Assembly (NCBI RefSeq): GCF_018860625.1
Contig: NZ_JAHKQB010000029.1
Coordinates: 1 to 64,000 of the forward strand
DNA length: 64,000 bases
Direction of reading: 5' to 3'
DNA from: Paracoccus sp. C2R09
Lineage (GTDB): Bacteria > Pseudomonadota > Alphaproteobacteria > Rhodobacterales > Rhodobacteraceae
The translations under genes were made by a program, and so were the position numbers. Of this stretch, positions 39,968 through 49,308 are shown piece by piece. Below the pieces are notes generated by a model. That model did no database searches. It was given only the letters and a program-made list of their open reading frames with translations, and was not told where the DNA came from. Positions within the stretch are counted from its first letter, which is position 1. Every line of letters starts with the position of its first letter.

Positions 39968-40315
39968 ATGCTGCGCATCAACAGTGGCGAACTGGGCATC
40001 CTGCAGGGGCAGGAGATGATCGTGACGGATTTCGACACGAGCGGCCCGTTCTGGACCGATACCGGCAACCGCGAGATCCGCATGCATGTGGACTTCGCGG
40101 AACGGTTCCTGCGCCCGCCTGTCGTGCAGCTGGCGGTCACCATGTGGGATCTGGATGCCGAGCGGAACCAGCGCGGCGACCTGCGCCCCGAACACGTGAC
40201 GGCTGCCGGTTTCGACATCGTCTTTCACACCTGGGGCGATACGCGGATCGCCCGGATGCGCGTGGGCTGGACGGCCATCGGCGCGCTTCCGGACGAACAC
40301 GACTTCATCCTCTAG
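39968..40315 (+). CDS. H-type lectin domain protein
   Basis: A 115-residue protein with no signal peptide that is essentially one H-type lectin domain: 'FAERFLRPPVVQLAVTMWDL', 'TAAGFDIVFHTWGDTRIARM' and 'VGWTAIG'. This fold binds N-acetylgalactosamine-type sugars in snail agglutinin and the discoidins. A GGGAGG site lies 7 bases before the ATG at 39968. It follows the atp operon but lies beyond that operon's terminator. Sugar binding is inferred from the fold only; a cytoplasmic location is unexpected for a lectin. Confidence 0.75.
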   Translation: MLRINSGELGILQGQEMIVTDFDTSGPFWTDTGNREIRMHVDFAERFLRPPVVQLAVTMWDLDAERNQRGDLRPEHVTAAGFDIVFHTWGDTRIARMRVGWTAIGALPDEHDFIL

Positions 40316-40324
40316 GGCCCGATT

Positions 40325-41089
40325 TCAGGCGCGCTCCAGGTTGACCTCGATCAGCCCGGCCAGCTGTTCGGGATGGGTCATCGGCAGCATGTGCCCCGCG
40401 CCCGGAACGGTCGCCCGCCCGACATCCGGCAATCTTGCGGCCAGCGCATCGGTGATGGCGTGGATGACCGGGGGACTGTCGCTGCCGTTCACGATCATCA
40501 CCGGGGCGTCGATGGCTTCCAGCCCGCCGTCGCGCAGGATGCGCGCCGCATCGTGGCGCAGCGTGTCGCCGGTCTCGCGCACGATGGCGATCTGGTCCAG
40601 CACCGCCGGGGGCAGGGCAGAGGGCTGGGGTCCACCCCAGATCGACAGGAAGCTGCGCGCCGCGGCTTCGGCATCGCCGCGTTCCAGCAGCTCGGCCATC
40701 TGGGCGTCGCGTGCGTCCTGCGCGGCATCGGGGGCGGCGGCGAACAACACGGGTTCGATCAGTGTCAGGCTTCGGACGGCCTCGGGGGCGGCGACGGCGA
40801 TCCGCAGTGCCACCGTCGCGCCGATGCTGTGCCCGATCAGGTCCAGCGGGCGCTGGATGAAGCTGGCCGCGATCCGCGTGACGGCGGTGTGGAAATCGGG
40901 ATCACCCGCGGCCGGGGTCCAGGGATCGCTGCGCCCGTGGCCCGGCATGTCGAAACCGCGCAGGTCCAGCCGCCCGCCAAGCGCCTGCGCGACGGGCCCC
41001 CAATAGGACCCGCCCGCCATCATGCAATGCAGCGCAAGACCCGGGCGATCCTGATCGCCGGGCCAGTGACGCAGATGCACCCCGCTCAT
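40325..41089 (-). CDS. alpha/beta hydrolase
   Basis: A 254-residue alpha/beta-hydrolase. The nucleophile elbow is 'LIGHSIGATVALR' (GHSIG), preceded by 'RGFDMPGHGRSD'; the acid is probably in 'VMIVNGSDSP' and the catalytic His in 'VPGAGHMLPMTHPE'. The substrate is unknown. The ATG 41089 overlaps the stop of the upstream isomerase gene (ATGA), which suggests the two act in one catabolic route for aromatic or ring-cleavage products. It converges on the lectin gene with nine bases between the stops. Confidence 0.85.
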   Translation of the reverse strand: MSGVHLRHWPGDQDRPGLALHCMMAGGSYWGPVAQALGGRLDLRGFDMPGHGRSDPWTPAAGDPDFHTAVTRIAASFIQRPLDLIGHSIGATVALRIAVAAPEAVRSLTLIEPVLFAAAPDAAQDARDAQMAELLERGDAEAAARSFLSIWGGPQPSALPPAVLDQIAIVRETGDTLRHDAARILRDGGLEAIDAPVMIVNGSDSPPVIHAITDALAARLPDVGRATVPGAGHMLPMTHPEQLAGLIEVNLERA

Positions 41090-41685
41090 AGGGTGGCCAG
41101 ATGCCGGTCGAGGAAGTCCAGGCGATCCTGGCCCCAGAAACGCTGATCGGTTTCGCGCACGATATAGAAGGGCGTGCCGAAGGCCCCCGCCGCCACGGCC
41201 TCTTCGAGGTTGCGGGCATAGGCATCCGCGCCGACCAGCAGGCCGCTGTCCACCAGCTTCGGATCGAAGCCATGGGCCTCCAGCAGGTCGCGCAGCACGG
41301 CGTCGTCGCTGATGTCGCGTTCCTCGGCCCAGCAGGCGCGCATGATGCCATGGACCAGACCGCCCAGATCGCCGCCGCCCGCCTTCTGGGCCGCGATGAT
41401 CGCATAGGAAGAGGGCGCCATGTTCACCGGCCAGAAGGCGGGTTTCTGGTTCATCTCCATGCCCAGATGCTCGGCCCAACGGGGGATTTCCTGGTTGCGA
41501 TATTCCTGCCGGCTGACATGGCGCTTGGCCGGGCCGACGCCGCCGGTGCGGTCGAACAGCTGGATCACGTCCAGCGGCTTGTAGGTGATCGTGGCGCCGT
41601 GACGGGCCGCGACCTCTTCCAGCCGTGTGCCGGCAAGGTAACACCAAGGGCTGATCGTCGCGAGATAGTAGTCGATATGGGCCAT
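41086..41685 (-). CDS. 2-hydroxychromene-2-carboxylate isomerase-like DsbA-family protein
   Basis: A 199-residue thioredoxin-fold protein. The N-terminal 'IDYYLATISPWCYLAGTRLE' carries the SPW motif of the HCCA isomerase/kappa glutathione transferase group, and 'AFGTPFYIVRETDQRFWGQD' is the usual C-terminal signature. Known members isomerise 2-hydroxychromene-2-carboxylate in naphthalene degradation using glutathione. No other aromatic genes are present, so the real substrate is uncertain. It is coupled to the hydrolase gene. Confidence 0.85.
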   Translation of the reverse strand: MAHIDYYLATISPWCYLAGTRLEEVAARHGATITYKPLDVIQLFDRTGGVGPAKRHVSRQEYRNQEIPRWAEHLGMEMNQKPAFWPVNMAPSSYAIIAAQKAGGGDLGGLVHGIMRACWAEERDISDDAVLRDLLEAHGFDPKLVDSGLLVGADAYARNLEEAVAAGAFGTPFYIVRETDQRFWGQDRLDFLDRHLATL

Positions 41686-41703
41686 GCCGGGTCCTTTCGG
41701 GGT

Positions 41704-41731
41704 TTGCCGCAGGCTATCGCGGTGCTAAGCG
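41704..41731 (+). promoter_or_regulatory. predicted promoter of prs
   Basis: TTGCCG (41704-41709), a 16-base spacer and TAAGCG (41726-41731), about 37 bases before the prs start and between the divergent isomerase and prs genes. Confidence 0.45.
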
Positions 41732-41767
41732 GTCCGCAATCTGCCCGAACTCGCCAGAGGCCCGATG

Positions 41768-42784
41768 ATGCCCGTCATGACCGAACCCAAGCTGATCTCC
41801 GGAAATTCGAACCGACCCCTTGCCAGCGCGATCGCGCGGCGGATGTCCATGCATCGGGGGATGAGCGTCAACCTGCTCGATGCCCGGGTGGAGAGGTTCA
41901 ACGACGCCGAGATCTTCGTCGAGGTCTACGAGAATGTCCGCGGCGAGGACATGTACATCATCCAGCCGACCTCGAACCCGGCGAACGACAACCTGATGGA
42001 ACTGCTGATCATGGTCGATGCGCTCAAGCGTTCGTCGGCCGCGCGCATCACCGCCGTGATCCCCTATTTCGGCTATGCCCGCCAGGACCGCCGCGCCAAG
42101 GCCCGCACGCCCATCAGCGCCAAGCTGGTCGCGAACCTGCTGACCGAGGCCGGCGTCGACCGCATCCTGACGATGGACCTGCACGCGGCCCAGATCCAGG
42201 GCTTCTTCGACATCCCGGTCGACAACCTCTATGCCGCGCCGGTCTTCGCGCTGGATGTGCAGCACCATTTCAAGGGCCGCATGGACGACCTGATGGTCAT
42301 TTCGCCCGATGTCGGTGGCGTGGCGCGTGCGCGTGAACTGGCGACCCGGATCGGCGCGCCGCTGGCCATCGTGGACAAGCGCCGCGAAAAGGCAGGCGAG
42401 ATCGCCGAGATGACCGTGATCGGCGATGTCGAGGGCAAGAGCTGCATCATCGTGGACGACATCTGCGACACGGCGGGGACGCTGTGCAAGGCCGCGCAGG
42501 TGCTGATCGACAACGGCGCGACCGAGGTCCACGCCTATATCACCCACGGCGTCCTGTCGGGCCCGGCGGTCGAACGCGTCAGCAAATCGGTGATGAAATC
42601 GCTGGTCATCACGGATTCGATCCAGCCGACCGATGCGGTGAAGAACGCGCCGAACATCCGCATCGTGCCGACCGCGCCGATGTTCACGCAGGCGATCCTG
42701 AACATCTGGAACGGCACCTCGGTCAGCAGCCTGTTCGAGACGGACACCCTGTTGCCGATCTACGAAGGTCTCTACAACACCTGA
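41768..42784 (+). CDS. prs: ribose-phosphate pyrophosphokinase
   Basis: A 338-residue enzyme making phosphoribosyl pyrophosphate for purine, pyrimidine, histidine and NAD synthesis. '[20 protein letters not shown]', '[13 protein letters not shown]' and '[18 protein letters not shown]' are the family signatures, and the PRPP loop is '[15 protein letters not shown]'. It has a longer mid-region than E. coli Prs, as usual in alphaproteobacteria. ATG 41768 lies 7 bases after GAGG; ATG 41765 is also possible. It faces purD across a shared terminator, both being purine-related. Confidence 0.95.
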   Translation: MPVMTEPKLISGNSNRPLASAIARRMSMHRGMSVNLLDARVERFNDAEIFVEVYENVRGEDMYIIQPTSNPANDNLMELLIMVDALKRSSAARITAVIPYFGYARQDRRAKARTPISAKLVANLLTEAGVDRILTMDLHAAQIQGFFDIPVDNLYAAPVFALDVQHHFKGRMDDLMVISPDVGGVARARELATRIGAPLAIVDKRREKAGEIAEMTVIGDVEGKSCIIVDDICDTAGTLCKAAQVLIDNGATEVHAYITHGVLSGPAVERVSKSVMKSLVITDSIQPTDAVKNAPNIRIVPTAPMFTQAILNIWNGTSVSSLFETDTLLPIYEGLYNT

Positions 42785-42791
42785 AGACGAT

Positions 42792-42816
42792 ACGGCGCCC
42801 CGCGGGGCGCCGTTCC
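42792..42816. terminator. bidirectional terminator between prs and purD
   Basis: ACGGCGCCCC / GGGGCGCCGT, a 10-bp perfect stem with almost no loop, followed by TTCC on the plus strand and TATCG on the minus strand, between the convergent stops of prs and purD. Confidence 0.65.
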
Positions 42817-42820
42817 GGTT

Positions 42821-44077
42821 TCACAGGGCGCGCCAGCCGATATCGCGGCGGCAGAAGCCCTGGGGCCAGTCGATCGCCTCGACCTGGGCATAGGCGCGCT
42901 GATGCGCCTGCGACAGGTTCGCGCCGCGCCCCGTGCAGGTCAGCACGCGCCCGCCGGCCGCGACCGTCGCCCCGTCACGATCCGCAGTGCCCGCGTGGAA
43001 GGTCATCTGGAAGCTGTCCTCCTGCAGGTCCTTCAGCCCGCCGATGACCGAACCCTTCTCGTACGCGCCCGGGTAACCCTTGGCAGCCATCACCACGGTC
43101 ATCGCGTGATCGTCGGCCCAGCTGACCCGCGCCTGCGCCAGCTGGCCTTCGGCACAGGCCAGCAGCAGGTCCAGGATCTGACCGCCAAGGCGCATCATCA
43201 GCACCTGGCATTCCGGATCGCCGAAACGGACATTGTATTCAACCAGCCGCGCCGTGCCGTCCTTGATCATCAGCCCGGCATAGAGCACGCCCTGGAACGG
43301 CGTGCCGCGGCGCGCCATCTCGGCCACGGTGGGGCGGACGATCCGTTCCATCACCTGGTCCTGCAGCGCCTCGGTCAGGACGGGGGCGGGGCTGTAGGCA
43401 CCCATGCCGCCGGTATTGGGGCCGGTATCGCCTTCGCCGACGCGCTTGTGGTCCTGGGCGGTGCCGACGGGCAGGCAGTCGGTGCCGTCGGACAGGATGA
43501 AGAAGCTGGCTTCCTCGCCCTCCATGAACTCCTCGATCACGACCGAGGTGTCGCCGAATTCGCCGTCGAAGATCGCGTCGATGGCGCCATGGGCTTGCTC
43601 GATGGTTTCGGCCACGGTGACGCCCTTGCCGGCGGCCAGCCCGTCGGCCTTGATGACGATGGGCGCGCCCTGGGCGGTGACGTAATCACGGGCCTCGGCG
43701 CCGTTGTCGAAGCGTGCCCATGCGGCGGTGGGCGCGTTGCAGGCGTCGCAGACCTCCTTGGTGAAGGTCTTCGACGCCTCGAGCTGGGCCGCGGCCTGGC
43801 TGGGGCCGAAGGTCAGGAAGCCCGCGTCGCGCAGCGCGTCCGACACGCCCGCGGCCAGCGGGGCCTCGGGGCCGATCACCACGAAATCGATGGCGTTCTG
43901 CTGGGCAAATTCCAGGACGTCGGCGCGGCTCTCGATGTTCAGCGCGGCACATTCCGCGACATTCGCGATGCCCGCATTGCCGGGGGCCACGATCAGCCTG
44001 TCGCATTTCGGGTTCTGCCGGATCGCCCATGCCAGCGCATGTTCGCGCCCGCCGCCGCCCAGGATCAGGATGTTCAT
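42821..44077 (-). CDS. purD: phosphoribosylamine-glycine ligase (GAR synthetase)
   Basis: A 418-residue ATP-grasp enzyme that joins phosphoribosylamine and glycine in the second step of purine synthesis. The N-domain starts 'ILILGGGGREHALAWAIRQ'; the ATP-grasp core shows 'PIVIKADGLAAGKGVTVAET', 'VVIEEFMEGEEASFFIL' and 'PNTGGMGAYSPAP', and 'LVEYNVRFGDPECQVLMMRL' contributes metal ligands. ATG 44077 has AGGGCGG 3-9 bases upstream. It is divergent from xseA across 62 bases. Confidence 0.96.
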   Translation of the reverse strand: MNILILGGGGREHALAWAIRQNPKCDRLIVAPGNAGIANVAECAALNIESRADVLEFAQQNAIDFVVIGPEAPLAAGVSDALRDAGFLTFGPSQAAAQLEASKTFTKEVCDACNAPTAAWARFDNGAEARDYVTAQGAPIVIKADGLAAGKGVTVAETIEQAHGAIDAIFDGEFGDTSVVIEEFMEGEEASFFILSDGTDCLPVGTAQDHKRVGEGDTGPNTGGMGAYSPAPVLTEALQDQVMERIVRPTVAEMARRGTPFQGVLYAGLMIKDGTARLVEYNVRFGDPECQVLMMRLGGQILDLLLACAEGQLAQARVSWADDHAMTVVMAAKGYPGAYEKGSVIGGLKDLQEDSFQMTFHAGTADRDGATVAAGGRVLTCTGRGANLSQAHQRAYAQVEAIDWPQGFCRRDIGWRAL

Positions 44078-44139
44078 CTGCCGCCCTTTCGCTTGACCTG
44101 CGCGCGTTCTAGTCTGCCCCCAAGCAGGGAACAAGGCGC

Positions 44140-45705
44140 ATGGATCTTTTCGAGGACGACGACGACAAGCCGGGCAGCAACGCCCATGAATTCACCGTGT
44201 CGGAACTGTCGGGCGCGGTGAAACGCAGCATCGAGGACCAGTTCGGGCGCGTCCGCGTCCGGGCCGAGATCGGCCGCGTGTCGCGGCCCGGATCGGGGCA
44301 TCTGTATTTCGACCTCAAGGACGATCGCGCGGTGCTGGCCGCGGTGACCTGGAAGGGGCAGGCCGCACGGCTGGCCCACCGCCCCGAGGAAGGCATGGAG
44401 GTGATCGCGACCGGCCGCCTGACGACCTTCCCCGGCCAGTCGAAATACCAGATGATCGTGGACCAGATCGAACCCGCGGGCGCGGGCGCGCTGATGGCCA
44501 TGCTGGAAAAGCGCCGCAAGGCGCTGGCCGCCGAGGGGTTGTTCGACCAGGACCGCAAGCGACCCTTGCCCAGCCTGCCGCGCGTGATCGGGGTCGTGAC
44601 CTCGCCTTCAGGGGCGGTGATCCGCGACATCCTGCACCGCCTCCGCGACCGCTTTCCGACCCATGTCGTGATCTGGCCCGTCGCCGTCCAGGGCGAGGCC
44701 TGCGCGGGGCAGGTGGCCGCCGCGATCCGGGGCTTCAACGCGCTGCCCGAAGGCAGCCCGATCGCGCGGCCCGATCTGCTGATCATCGCGCGGGGGGGCG
44801 GCAGCCTCGAGGATCTGTGGGGCTTCAACGAAGAGATCGTCGTCCGTGCCGCCGCCGAAAGCCGTATCCCGCTGATATCCGCCGTGGGCCATGAGACGGA
44901 TACCACGCTGATCGATTTCGCATCGGACCGGCGCGCGCCGACCCCAACTGCAGCCGCCGAGATCGCGGTCCCCGTGCGCGCCGAACTGTTGGCGCGGCTG
45001 GCCGATGCGGGTGCGCGGATGGCGCGGTCGGGCACGCAGATGATCCAGCGCCCCCGTCAGCGGCTGCGCGACCTGTCCCGCGCGATGGGCAGGCCCGCGG
45101 CGCTGACCGACGGGGCGCGACAGCGGCTGGACCTGCAGGGCGCGCGACTGGAACCGGCGCTGCGCCAGCTTGTCAGGATGCGGCGTCAGCAGCTGGCCTC
45201 GCGGCCCATTCCGGCAGCGACGCTGCGCCAATACGCTCAGGCCAAGCGGCACGGGTTGGAACGCTGCGCATCGCGGCTGGACATGTCCCGGTTGCGCAGG
45301 GTCGAACGCCCGCGCGACCGGGTGGCGCAGCTGGCCGAACGGTTGGAGGCATCCTTGCGGCGCATCGCGGGGACGACGCGTCGTGCGGCACAGGAACAGC
45401 GGCAGAAGCTGGGTCAGCTGTCGGGACGGTTGGCCACCGCGCAGGCCCGTGACATGGCGGCACGCAAGGCCACGCTGGCGCGGCTGGACCGGATGCGGCA
45501 GACGCTCGGATACAAGGAGACGCTGAAGCGGGGTTACGCCGTGGTGCACGGGCCGGATGGCGTGCTGACCGAGGCGTCGGTCGCGGCCAGGACGCCGCAA
45601 TTCCGGGTCGAGTTCCACGATGGAAGCGTCGATGCGCGCCCCGCGACCGCCCCGGCCAAGCCCGGGCGGCGCAAGGCACCGCCCGAACAGAAAAGCCTGC
45701 TTTAG
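44140..45705 (+). CDS. xseA: exodeoxyribonuclease VII large subunit
   Basis: A 521-residue nuclease subunit that with XseB degrades single-stranded DNA. An N-terminal OB-fold ('EFTVSELSGAVKRSIEDQFG') is followed by the catalytic core signatures 'IGVVTSPSGAVIRDILHRL', 'IARGGGSLEDLWGFNEE', 'AVGHETDTTLIDFASDRRAP', and by a long helical C-terminal region. The last 45 residues are basic and Pro/Ala-rich. xseB is not adjacent. The stop overlaps that of the convergent eda gene by a few bases. Confidence 0.94.
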   Translation: MDLFEDDDDKPGSNAHEFTVSELSGAVKRSIEDQFGRVRVRAEIGRVSRPGSGHLYFDLKDDRAVLAAVTWKGQAARLAHRPEEGMEVIATGRLTTFPGQSKYQMIVDQIEPAGAGALMAMLEKRRKALAAEGLFDQDRKRPLPSLPRVIGVVTSPSGAVIRDILHRLRDRFPTHVVIWPVAVQGEACAGQVAAAIRGFNALPEGSPIARPDLLIIARGGGSLEDLWGFNEEIVVRAAAESRIPLISAVGHETDTTLIDFASDRRAPTPTAAAEIAVPVRAELLARLADAGARMARSGTQMIQRPRQRLRDLSRAMGRPAALTDGARQRLDLQGARLEPALRQLVRMRRQQLASRPIPAATLRQYAQAKRHGLERCASRLDMSRLRRVERPRDRVAQLAERLEASLRRIAGTTRRAAQEQRQKLGQLSGRLATAQARDMAARKATLARLDRMRQTLGYKETLKRGYAVVHGPDGVLTEASVAARTPQFRVEFHDGSVDARPATAPAKPGRRKAPPEQKSLL

Positions 45706-46346
45706 TCGCGACGCAGGGCCGCGGCGGTGCGGGCGCGGCCCTCGATGGCGGACCAGTTGCCGTGGTTCATGTCGTTTTCCGTCACGATCCAGCTGCCGCC
45801 CACGCAGACGACATTCGGCAGCGACAGATAGTCATGCGCGTTGTCCGGCGACACGCCGCCCGTCGGGCAGAAGCTGACGCGCGGGATGGGGCCGGCCATG
45901 GATTTCAGCACCGGCGCGCCGCCCGCGGCCTCGGCCGGGAAGAACTTGAGCATGTCGAAGCCCGCATCGACCGCGCGCATCACCTCGGATGCGGTCACGG
46001 CGCCGGGCAGCAGCGGCAGTTCCAGATCGCTGCAGGCCTGGATCAGGCGATCGGTCAGACCGGGCGAGACCGCGAATTCCGCACCCGCATCCTTGGCGCG
46101 CTTGGCATCGTCGGGCGTCATCACGGTGCCCGCGCCGACATGGCCGCCCTCGATCCCGGACATGGCGCGGATCGAATCCAGCGCCGCGTCCGAGCGCAGC
46201 GTCACCTCGAGGACAGGCAGCCCGCCCGCGACCAGCGAACGCGCCAGATCGGCGGCATGGGCCGCATCCTTGATGACGATCACCGGAATCACCGGTGCCA
46301 GCTGGCACAGGGCGCGGGTCTTCTGGGATTGCTGTTCGGGGGTCAT
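45702..46346 (-). CDS. eda: KDPG/KHG aldolase
   Basis: A 214-residue class I aldolase splitting 2-keto-3-deoxy-6-phosphogluconate into pyruvate and glyceraldehyde-3-phosphate in the Entner-Doudoroff pathway. Visible signatures are 'PVLEVTLRSDAALDSI', 'HVGAGTVMTPDDAKRAKDAG' and 'GFDMLKFFPAEAAGG', whose Lys forms the Schiff base, and 'SFCPTGGVSPDNA' for phosphate binding. The ATG 46346 has GAGGTG 4-9 bases upstream. The edd gene is not in the window. Confidence 0.93.
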   Translation of the reverse strand: MTPEQQSQKTRALCQLAPVIPVIVIKDAAHAADLARSLVAGGLPVLEVTLRSDAALDSIRAMSGIEGGHVGAGTVMTPDDAKRAKDAGAEFAVSPGLTDRLIQACSDLELPLLPGAVTASEVMRAVDAGFDMLKFFPAEAAGGAPVLKSMAGPIPRVSFCPTGGVSPDNAHDYLSLPNVVCVGGSWIVTENDMNHGNWSAIEGRARTAAALRRD

Positions 46347-46503
46347 GCTACACCTCGGATCTGCTATGATTGCGCCGAAACTGGACCGGGGGGGCGGATG
46401 ATGCAAGCGAAAGCGCCGCATCCGGGGCCGGCGGGGCGATTCCCGCTTGCATCCGGGCGGTTTGGGCTGTAACGCGCACACACTTCACAGGCAGGGGCGG
46501 GCC

Positions 46504-46524
46504 CTTGCGGGAGAAATCCGCAAG
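46504..46524 (+). other. hairpin in the rpsB leader
   Basis: CTTGCGG, a 7-base loop and CCGCAAG form a stem 68 bases before the rpsB ATG. A second potential stem (GGGC/GCCC) lies just downstream. Many rpsB leaders bind S2 and repress the operon; whether this one does is not shown by sequence alone. The gap 46347-46592 holds no gene. Confidence 0.35.
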
Positions 46525-46592
46525 ACGTCCACCGGTTGGGGCATCCGCCCTGAGATCCCCTGCCAAGGCGCAAACCGGAAAGGAACCAAGTT

Positions 46593-47360
46593 ATGGCGCT
46601 CCCCGAATTCTCGCTCCGTCAGCTTCTGGAAGCTGGCGTCCACTACGGTCACCAGACGCAGCGTTGGAACCCCCGCATGGGCGAGTTCATCTATGGTGAC
46701 CGCAACGGCATCCACATCGTCGACCTGACGCAGACCGTCCCCATGCTGGACGCCGCGCTGAACGTCATCCGCGACACCGTCGCCAAGGGCGGCCGTGTCC
46801 TGTTCGTCGGCACCAAGCGTCAGGCACAGAAGTCGATCGCCGAAGCCGCCGAGAAGTCGGCCCAGTTCTACATGAACCACCGTTGGCTGGGCGGCACGCT
46901 GACCAACTGGAAGACCGTCAGCCAGTCGATCAACCGCATGAAGGCCATCGACGAGACACTGGCAGGCGGCGCCGAAGGTCTGACCAAGAAAGAGCGTCTG
47001 CAGCTCGAGCGCGATCAGGAAAAGCTGACCGCAAGCCTGGGCGGCATCCGCGACATGGGCGGCCTGCCGGACCTGCTGTTCGTCATCGACGTGAACAAGG
47101 AAGACCTCGCGATCGCCGAAGCGCGCAAGCTGGGCATCCCGGTCGTCGCGGTCGTGGATACCAACTGCTCGCCCGACGGCGTGGACTATATCATCCCGGG
47201 CAACGACGACGCGGCCCGCGCGATCTCGCTGTACTGCGACCTGGCAAGCCGCGCCGCACTTGACGGCATGTCGGCACAGATGGGCGCCGCCGGCGTCGAT
47301 CTGGGTTCGCTGGCCGAAGCTCCCGAAGAGCTGGCCGTCGAAGAAGAAGCCCAGGCCTGA
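46593..47360 (+). CDS. rpsB: 30S ribosomal protein S2
   Basis: A 255-residue protein with S2 signatures '[20 protein letters not shown]', '[18 protein letters not shown]' and '[20 protein letters not shown]', plus a glutamate-rich C-terminal extension common in alphaproteobacteria. A strong AAAGGAA site precedes the ATG. It is followed by tsf, the usual bacterial order. Confidence 0.97.
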   Translation: MALPEFSLRQLLEAGVHYGHQTQRWNPRMGEFIYGDRNGIHIVDLTQTVPMLDAALNVIRDTVAKGGRVLFVGTKRQAQKSIAEAAEKSAQFYMNHRWLGGTLTNWKTVSQSINRMKAIDETLAGGAEGLTKKERLQLERDQEKLTASLGGIRDMGGLPDLLFVIDVNKEDLAIAEARKLGIPVVAVVDTNCSPDGVDYIIPGNDDAARAISLYCDLASRAALDGMSAQMGAAGVDLGSLAEAPEELAVEEEAQA

Positions 47361-47391
47361 TCGGCCCGCGATACGCGTTTTCACCGAACTG

Positions 47392-47419
47392 TCGTCAGGC
47401 GGGGATATTCCCCCGCCTG
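47392..47419 (+). terminator. rpsB-tsf intergenic hairpin (attenuator-like)
   Basis: GTCAGGCGGGG, loop ATATTC, CCCCGCCTGAC: a perfect 11-bp stem 32 bases after the rpsB stop, with no U tract (CGCTTGAAC follows). It probably sets the rpsB:tsf ratio by partial termination or RNA processing rather than ending transcription. Confidence 0.6.
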
Positions 47420-47444
47420 ACCGCTTGAACACAAGGAGACGGAC

Positions 47445-48323
47445 ATGGCAATCACCGCTGCTATGGTGAAAGAGCTGCGCGAGACCACCGGCGCAGGCAT
47501 GATGGACGCCAAGAAGGCGCTGACCGAGAACGACGGCGACATGGAAGCCTCCATCGACTGGCTGCGCACCAAGGGTCTTGCCAAGGCTGCCAAGAAGTCG
47601 GGCCGCGTGGCCGCCGAAGGTCTGGTCGCCGTTGCCGTGCGTGACGGCCGTGGCGTGGCTGTCGAAGTGAACTCGGAAACCGACTTCGTCGGCAAGAACG
47701 AAGAGTTCCAGAACATGGTCCGCAAGATCGCGGAAGCCGCCCTGAACGTGAACGACGTCGAGGCGCTGAAGAACGAGAAGATCGACGGCAAGCCGGTCTC
47801 GGAAATCCTGACCGATGCGATCGCCAAGATCGGCGAGAACATGACCCTTCGCCGGATGGTCACCGTCGAGGCGCCGACCGTCGTGCATTACGTGCATAAC
47901 GCCGCTGCCGACGGCATGGGCAAGATCGGCGTTCTGGTCGGCCTAGAAGGCGGGAACGAGGAACTGGGTCGCCAGATCGCGATGCACGTCGCCGCGACCT
48001 CGCCCTCGTCGCTGGACGAGACCGACCTGGACCCCGCGCTGGTGCAGCGCGAGAAGGACGTCCTGACCGAGCAGGCACGCGCATCTGGCAAGCCCGAAGC
48101 CGTCATCGAGAAGATGATCGAAGGCCGCATGAAGAAGTTCTTCGAGGAGGTCACGCTGACCGGCCAGAAGTTCGTCATCAACCCCGACCTGACCGTGGCC
48201 CAGGCCGCACAGGAAGCGGGCGCGACCATCAAGGCCTATGCCCGCGTCGAAGTCGGCGAAGGCATCGAGAAGCTGGAAGAGGATTTCGCGGCAGAGGTCG
48301 CCAAGACCCTCGGCGGTTCCTGA
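47445..48323 (+). CDS. tsf: elongation factor Ts
   Basis: A 292-residue protein that recycles EF-Tu by nucleotide exchange. The N-terminal '[19 protein letters not shown]' (UBA-like), the core '[20 protein letters not shown]' with the TDFV motif that contacts EF-Tu, and the C-terminal dimerisation module are present. AAGGAG lies 7-12 bases before the ATG. A strong terminator follows. Confidence 0.97.
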   Translation: MAITAAMVKELRETTGAGMMDAKKALTENDGDMEASIDWLRTKGLAKAAKKSGRVAAEGLVAVAVRDGRGVAVEVNSETDFVGKNEEFQNMVRKIAEAALNVNDVEALKNEKIDGKPVSEILTDAIAKIGENMTLRRMVTVEAPTVVHYVHNAAADGMGKIGVLVGLEGGNEELGRQIAMHVAATSPSSLDETDLDPALVQREKDVLTEQARASGKPEAVIEKMIEGRMKKFFEEVTLTGQKFVINPDLTVAQAAQEAGATIKAYARVEVGEGIEKLEEDFAAEVAKTLGGS

Positions 48324-48349
48324 TCCGCGCGATCATTGCTGAAAACACG

Positions 48350-48379
48350 AATGCCGGTCCCGATGGGGCCGGCATTTTC
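48350..48379 (+). terminator. terminator of rpsB-tsf
   Basis: AATGCCGGTCC, loop CGATG, GGGGCCGGCATTTT: an 11-bp stem with one G-U pair followed by TT/TTCC, 27 bases after the tsf stop. The region 48380-48570 to the next gene shows nothing else I can name. Confidence 0.85.
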
Positions 48380-48570
48380 CGTTCCGCGTCCGTGGTTCAG
48401 GGGAGGGGGCAGCGCGGTTCAGGCGGCGAAGTCCCTGATGGCGATGTCAGCCAAGGCAACAAGGCCAACATCGCCTGTTCCTGACACTTGCGTGTCACCA
48501 CTCACGGAACATGCACATGCTGCACCAAGCCGGGGTCGCACCCAATTGGCGGAAAACCATACCATTGCAG

Positions 48571-49308
48571 TCAAATGAGCGGCCGCTTGCCATCGTCGGG
48601 AACGCCGTTGAACAGCTGCTGGGTCACATGGGCCTTCAGAACGGCCTGCGGGGTGGTTTCGACGCCCAGATTCTCTCGCGCCAGGCGAAGGTGCTTTTCG
48701 ACCGTCGCCACCGTGATTCCCAGGATGATCGAGATCTCTGAGATCGTCTTGCCGAGCGAACGCCACAGCAGCACCTCGCGCTGGCGGGGCGTCAGGTTGC
48801 GTTCGGGGGTGCTGCGGGAAAGGGTCGCGATGCGCATATGCATGACGGCCGACAGAAGGCGCATCGCCGCGCCGTTGCGGTCCCAGATCTCTCGCAGGCG
48901 TGCGGCGGAGGTGTGCGAGCCGCCCCAGAGCAGCACGACACCGCAACTGTTGAGTGCCGTGCCATGCAGGCTGATCACCTGCACCGCGTCGAATCCCTGA
49001 GAGATCATGCGTTCGAACAGGGCAGGCTTGCCCAGTTCCTCGGCCACGGCGGAGGCCGAGATGACCCCGGTCGTTCGGATCGTGCGGTCGATCAATTCCG
49101 GCGCAATCAGTTCCGCATGCATTTTCTTGGGCAGGTTTCCAATCACGATTGGAGCCTCTCTCAGGCTCGGAACGGGAATATCGGTCGAGAATGTCGCGCG
49201 ATATTGAACCAGTTTATACCCGTAAAAGTTGCTGGCTTCGACAAAGGCGATATTAGCGTCACCGATTGACGCGGCGGAAACCACGTTTTGAATAAATTCT
49301 GTAAGCAT
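48571..49308 (-). CDS. LuxR-type transcriptional regulator (solo, autoinducer-binding-like)
   Basis: About 245 residues. Residues about 1-165 look like a divergent autoinducer-binding domain ('ANIAFVEASNFYGYKLVQY' and 'LFERMISQGFDAVQVIS'). Residues about 175-240 form a LuxR helix-turn-helix ('LTPRQREVLLWRSLGKTISE', 'ILGITVATVEKHLRLARENL'). The strongly conserved W and Y ligand-binding positions of acyl-homoserine-lactone receptors are hard to place here, so the signal may differ. No luxI synthase is adjacent. The start is uncertain: ATG 49308 is used, ATG 49329 is an alternative. The gene and the upstream 200 bases are less GC-rich than the surroundings. Confidence 0.8.
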   Translation of the reverse strand: MLTEFIQNVVSAASIGDANIAFVEASNFYGYKLVQYRATFSTDIPVPSLREAPIVIGNLPKKMHAELIAPELIDRTIRTTGVISASAVAEELGKPALFERMISQGFDAVQVISLHGTALNSCGVVLLWGGSHTSAARLREIWDRNGAAMRLLSAVMHMRIATLSRSTPERNLTPRQREVLLWRSLGKTISEISIILGITVATVEKHLRLARENLGVETTPQAVLKAHVTQQLFNGVPDDGKRPLI

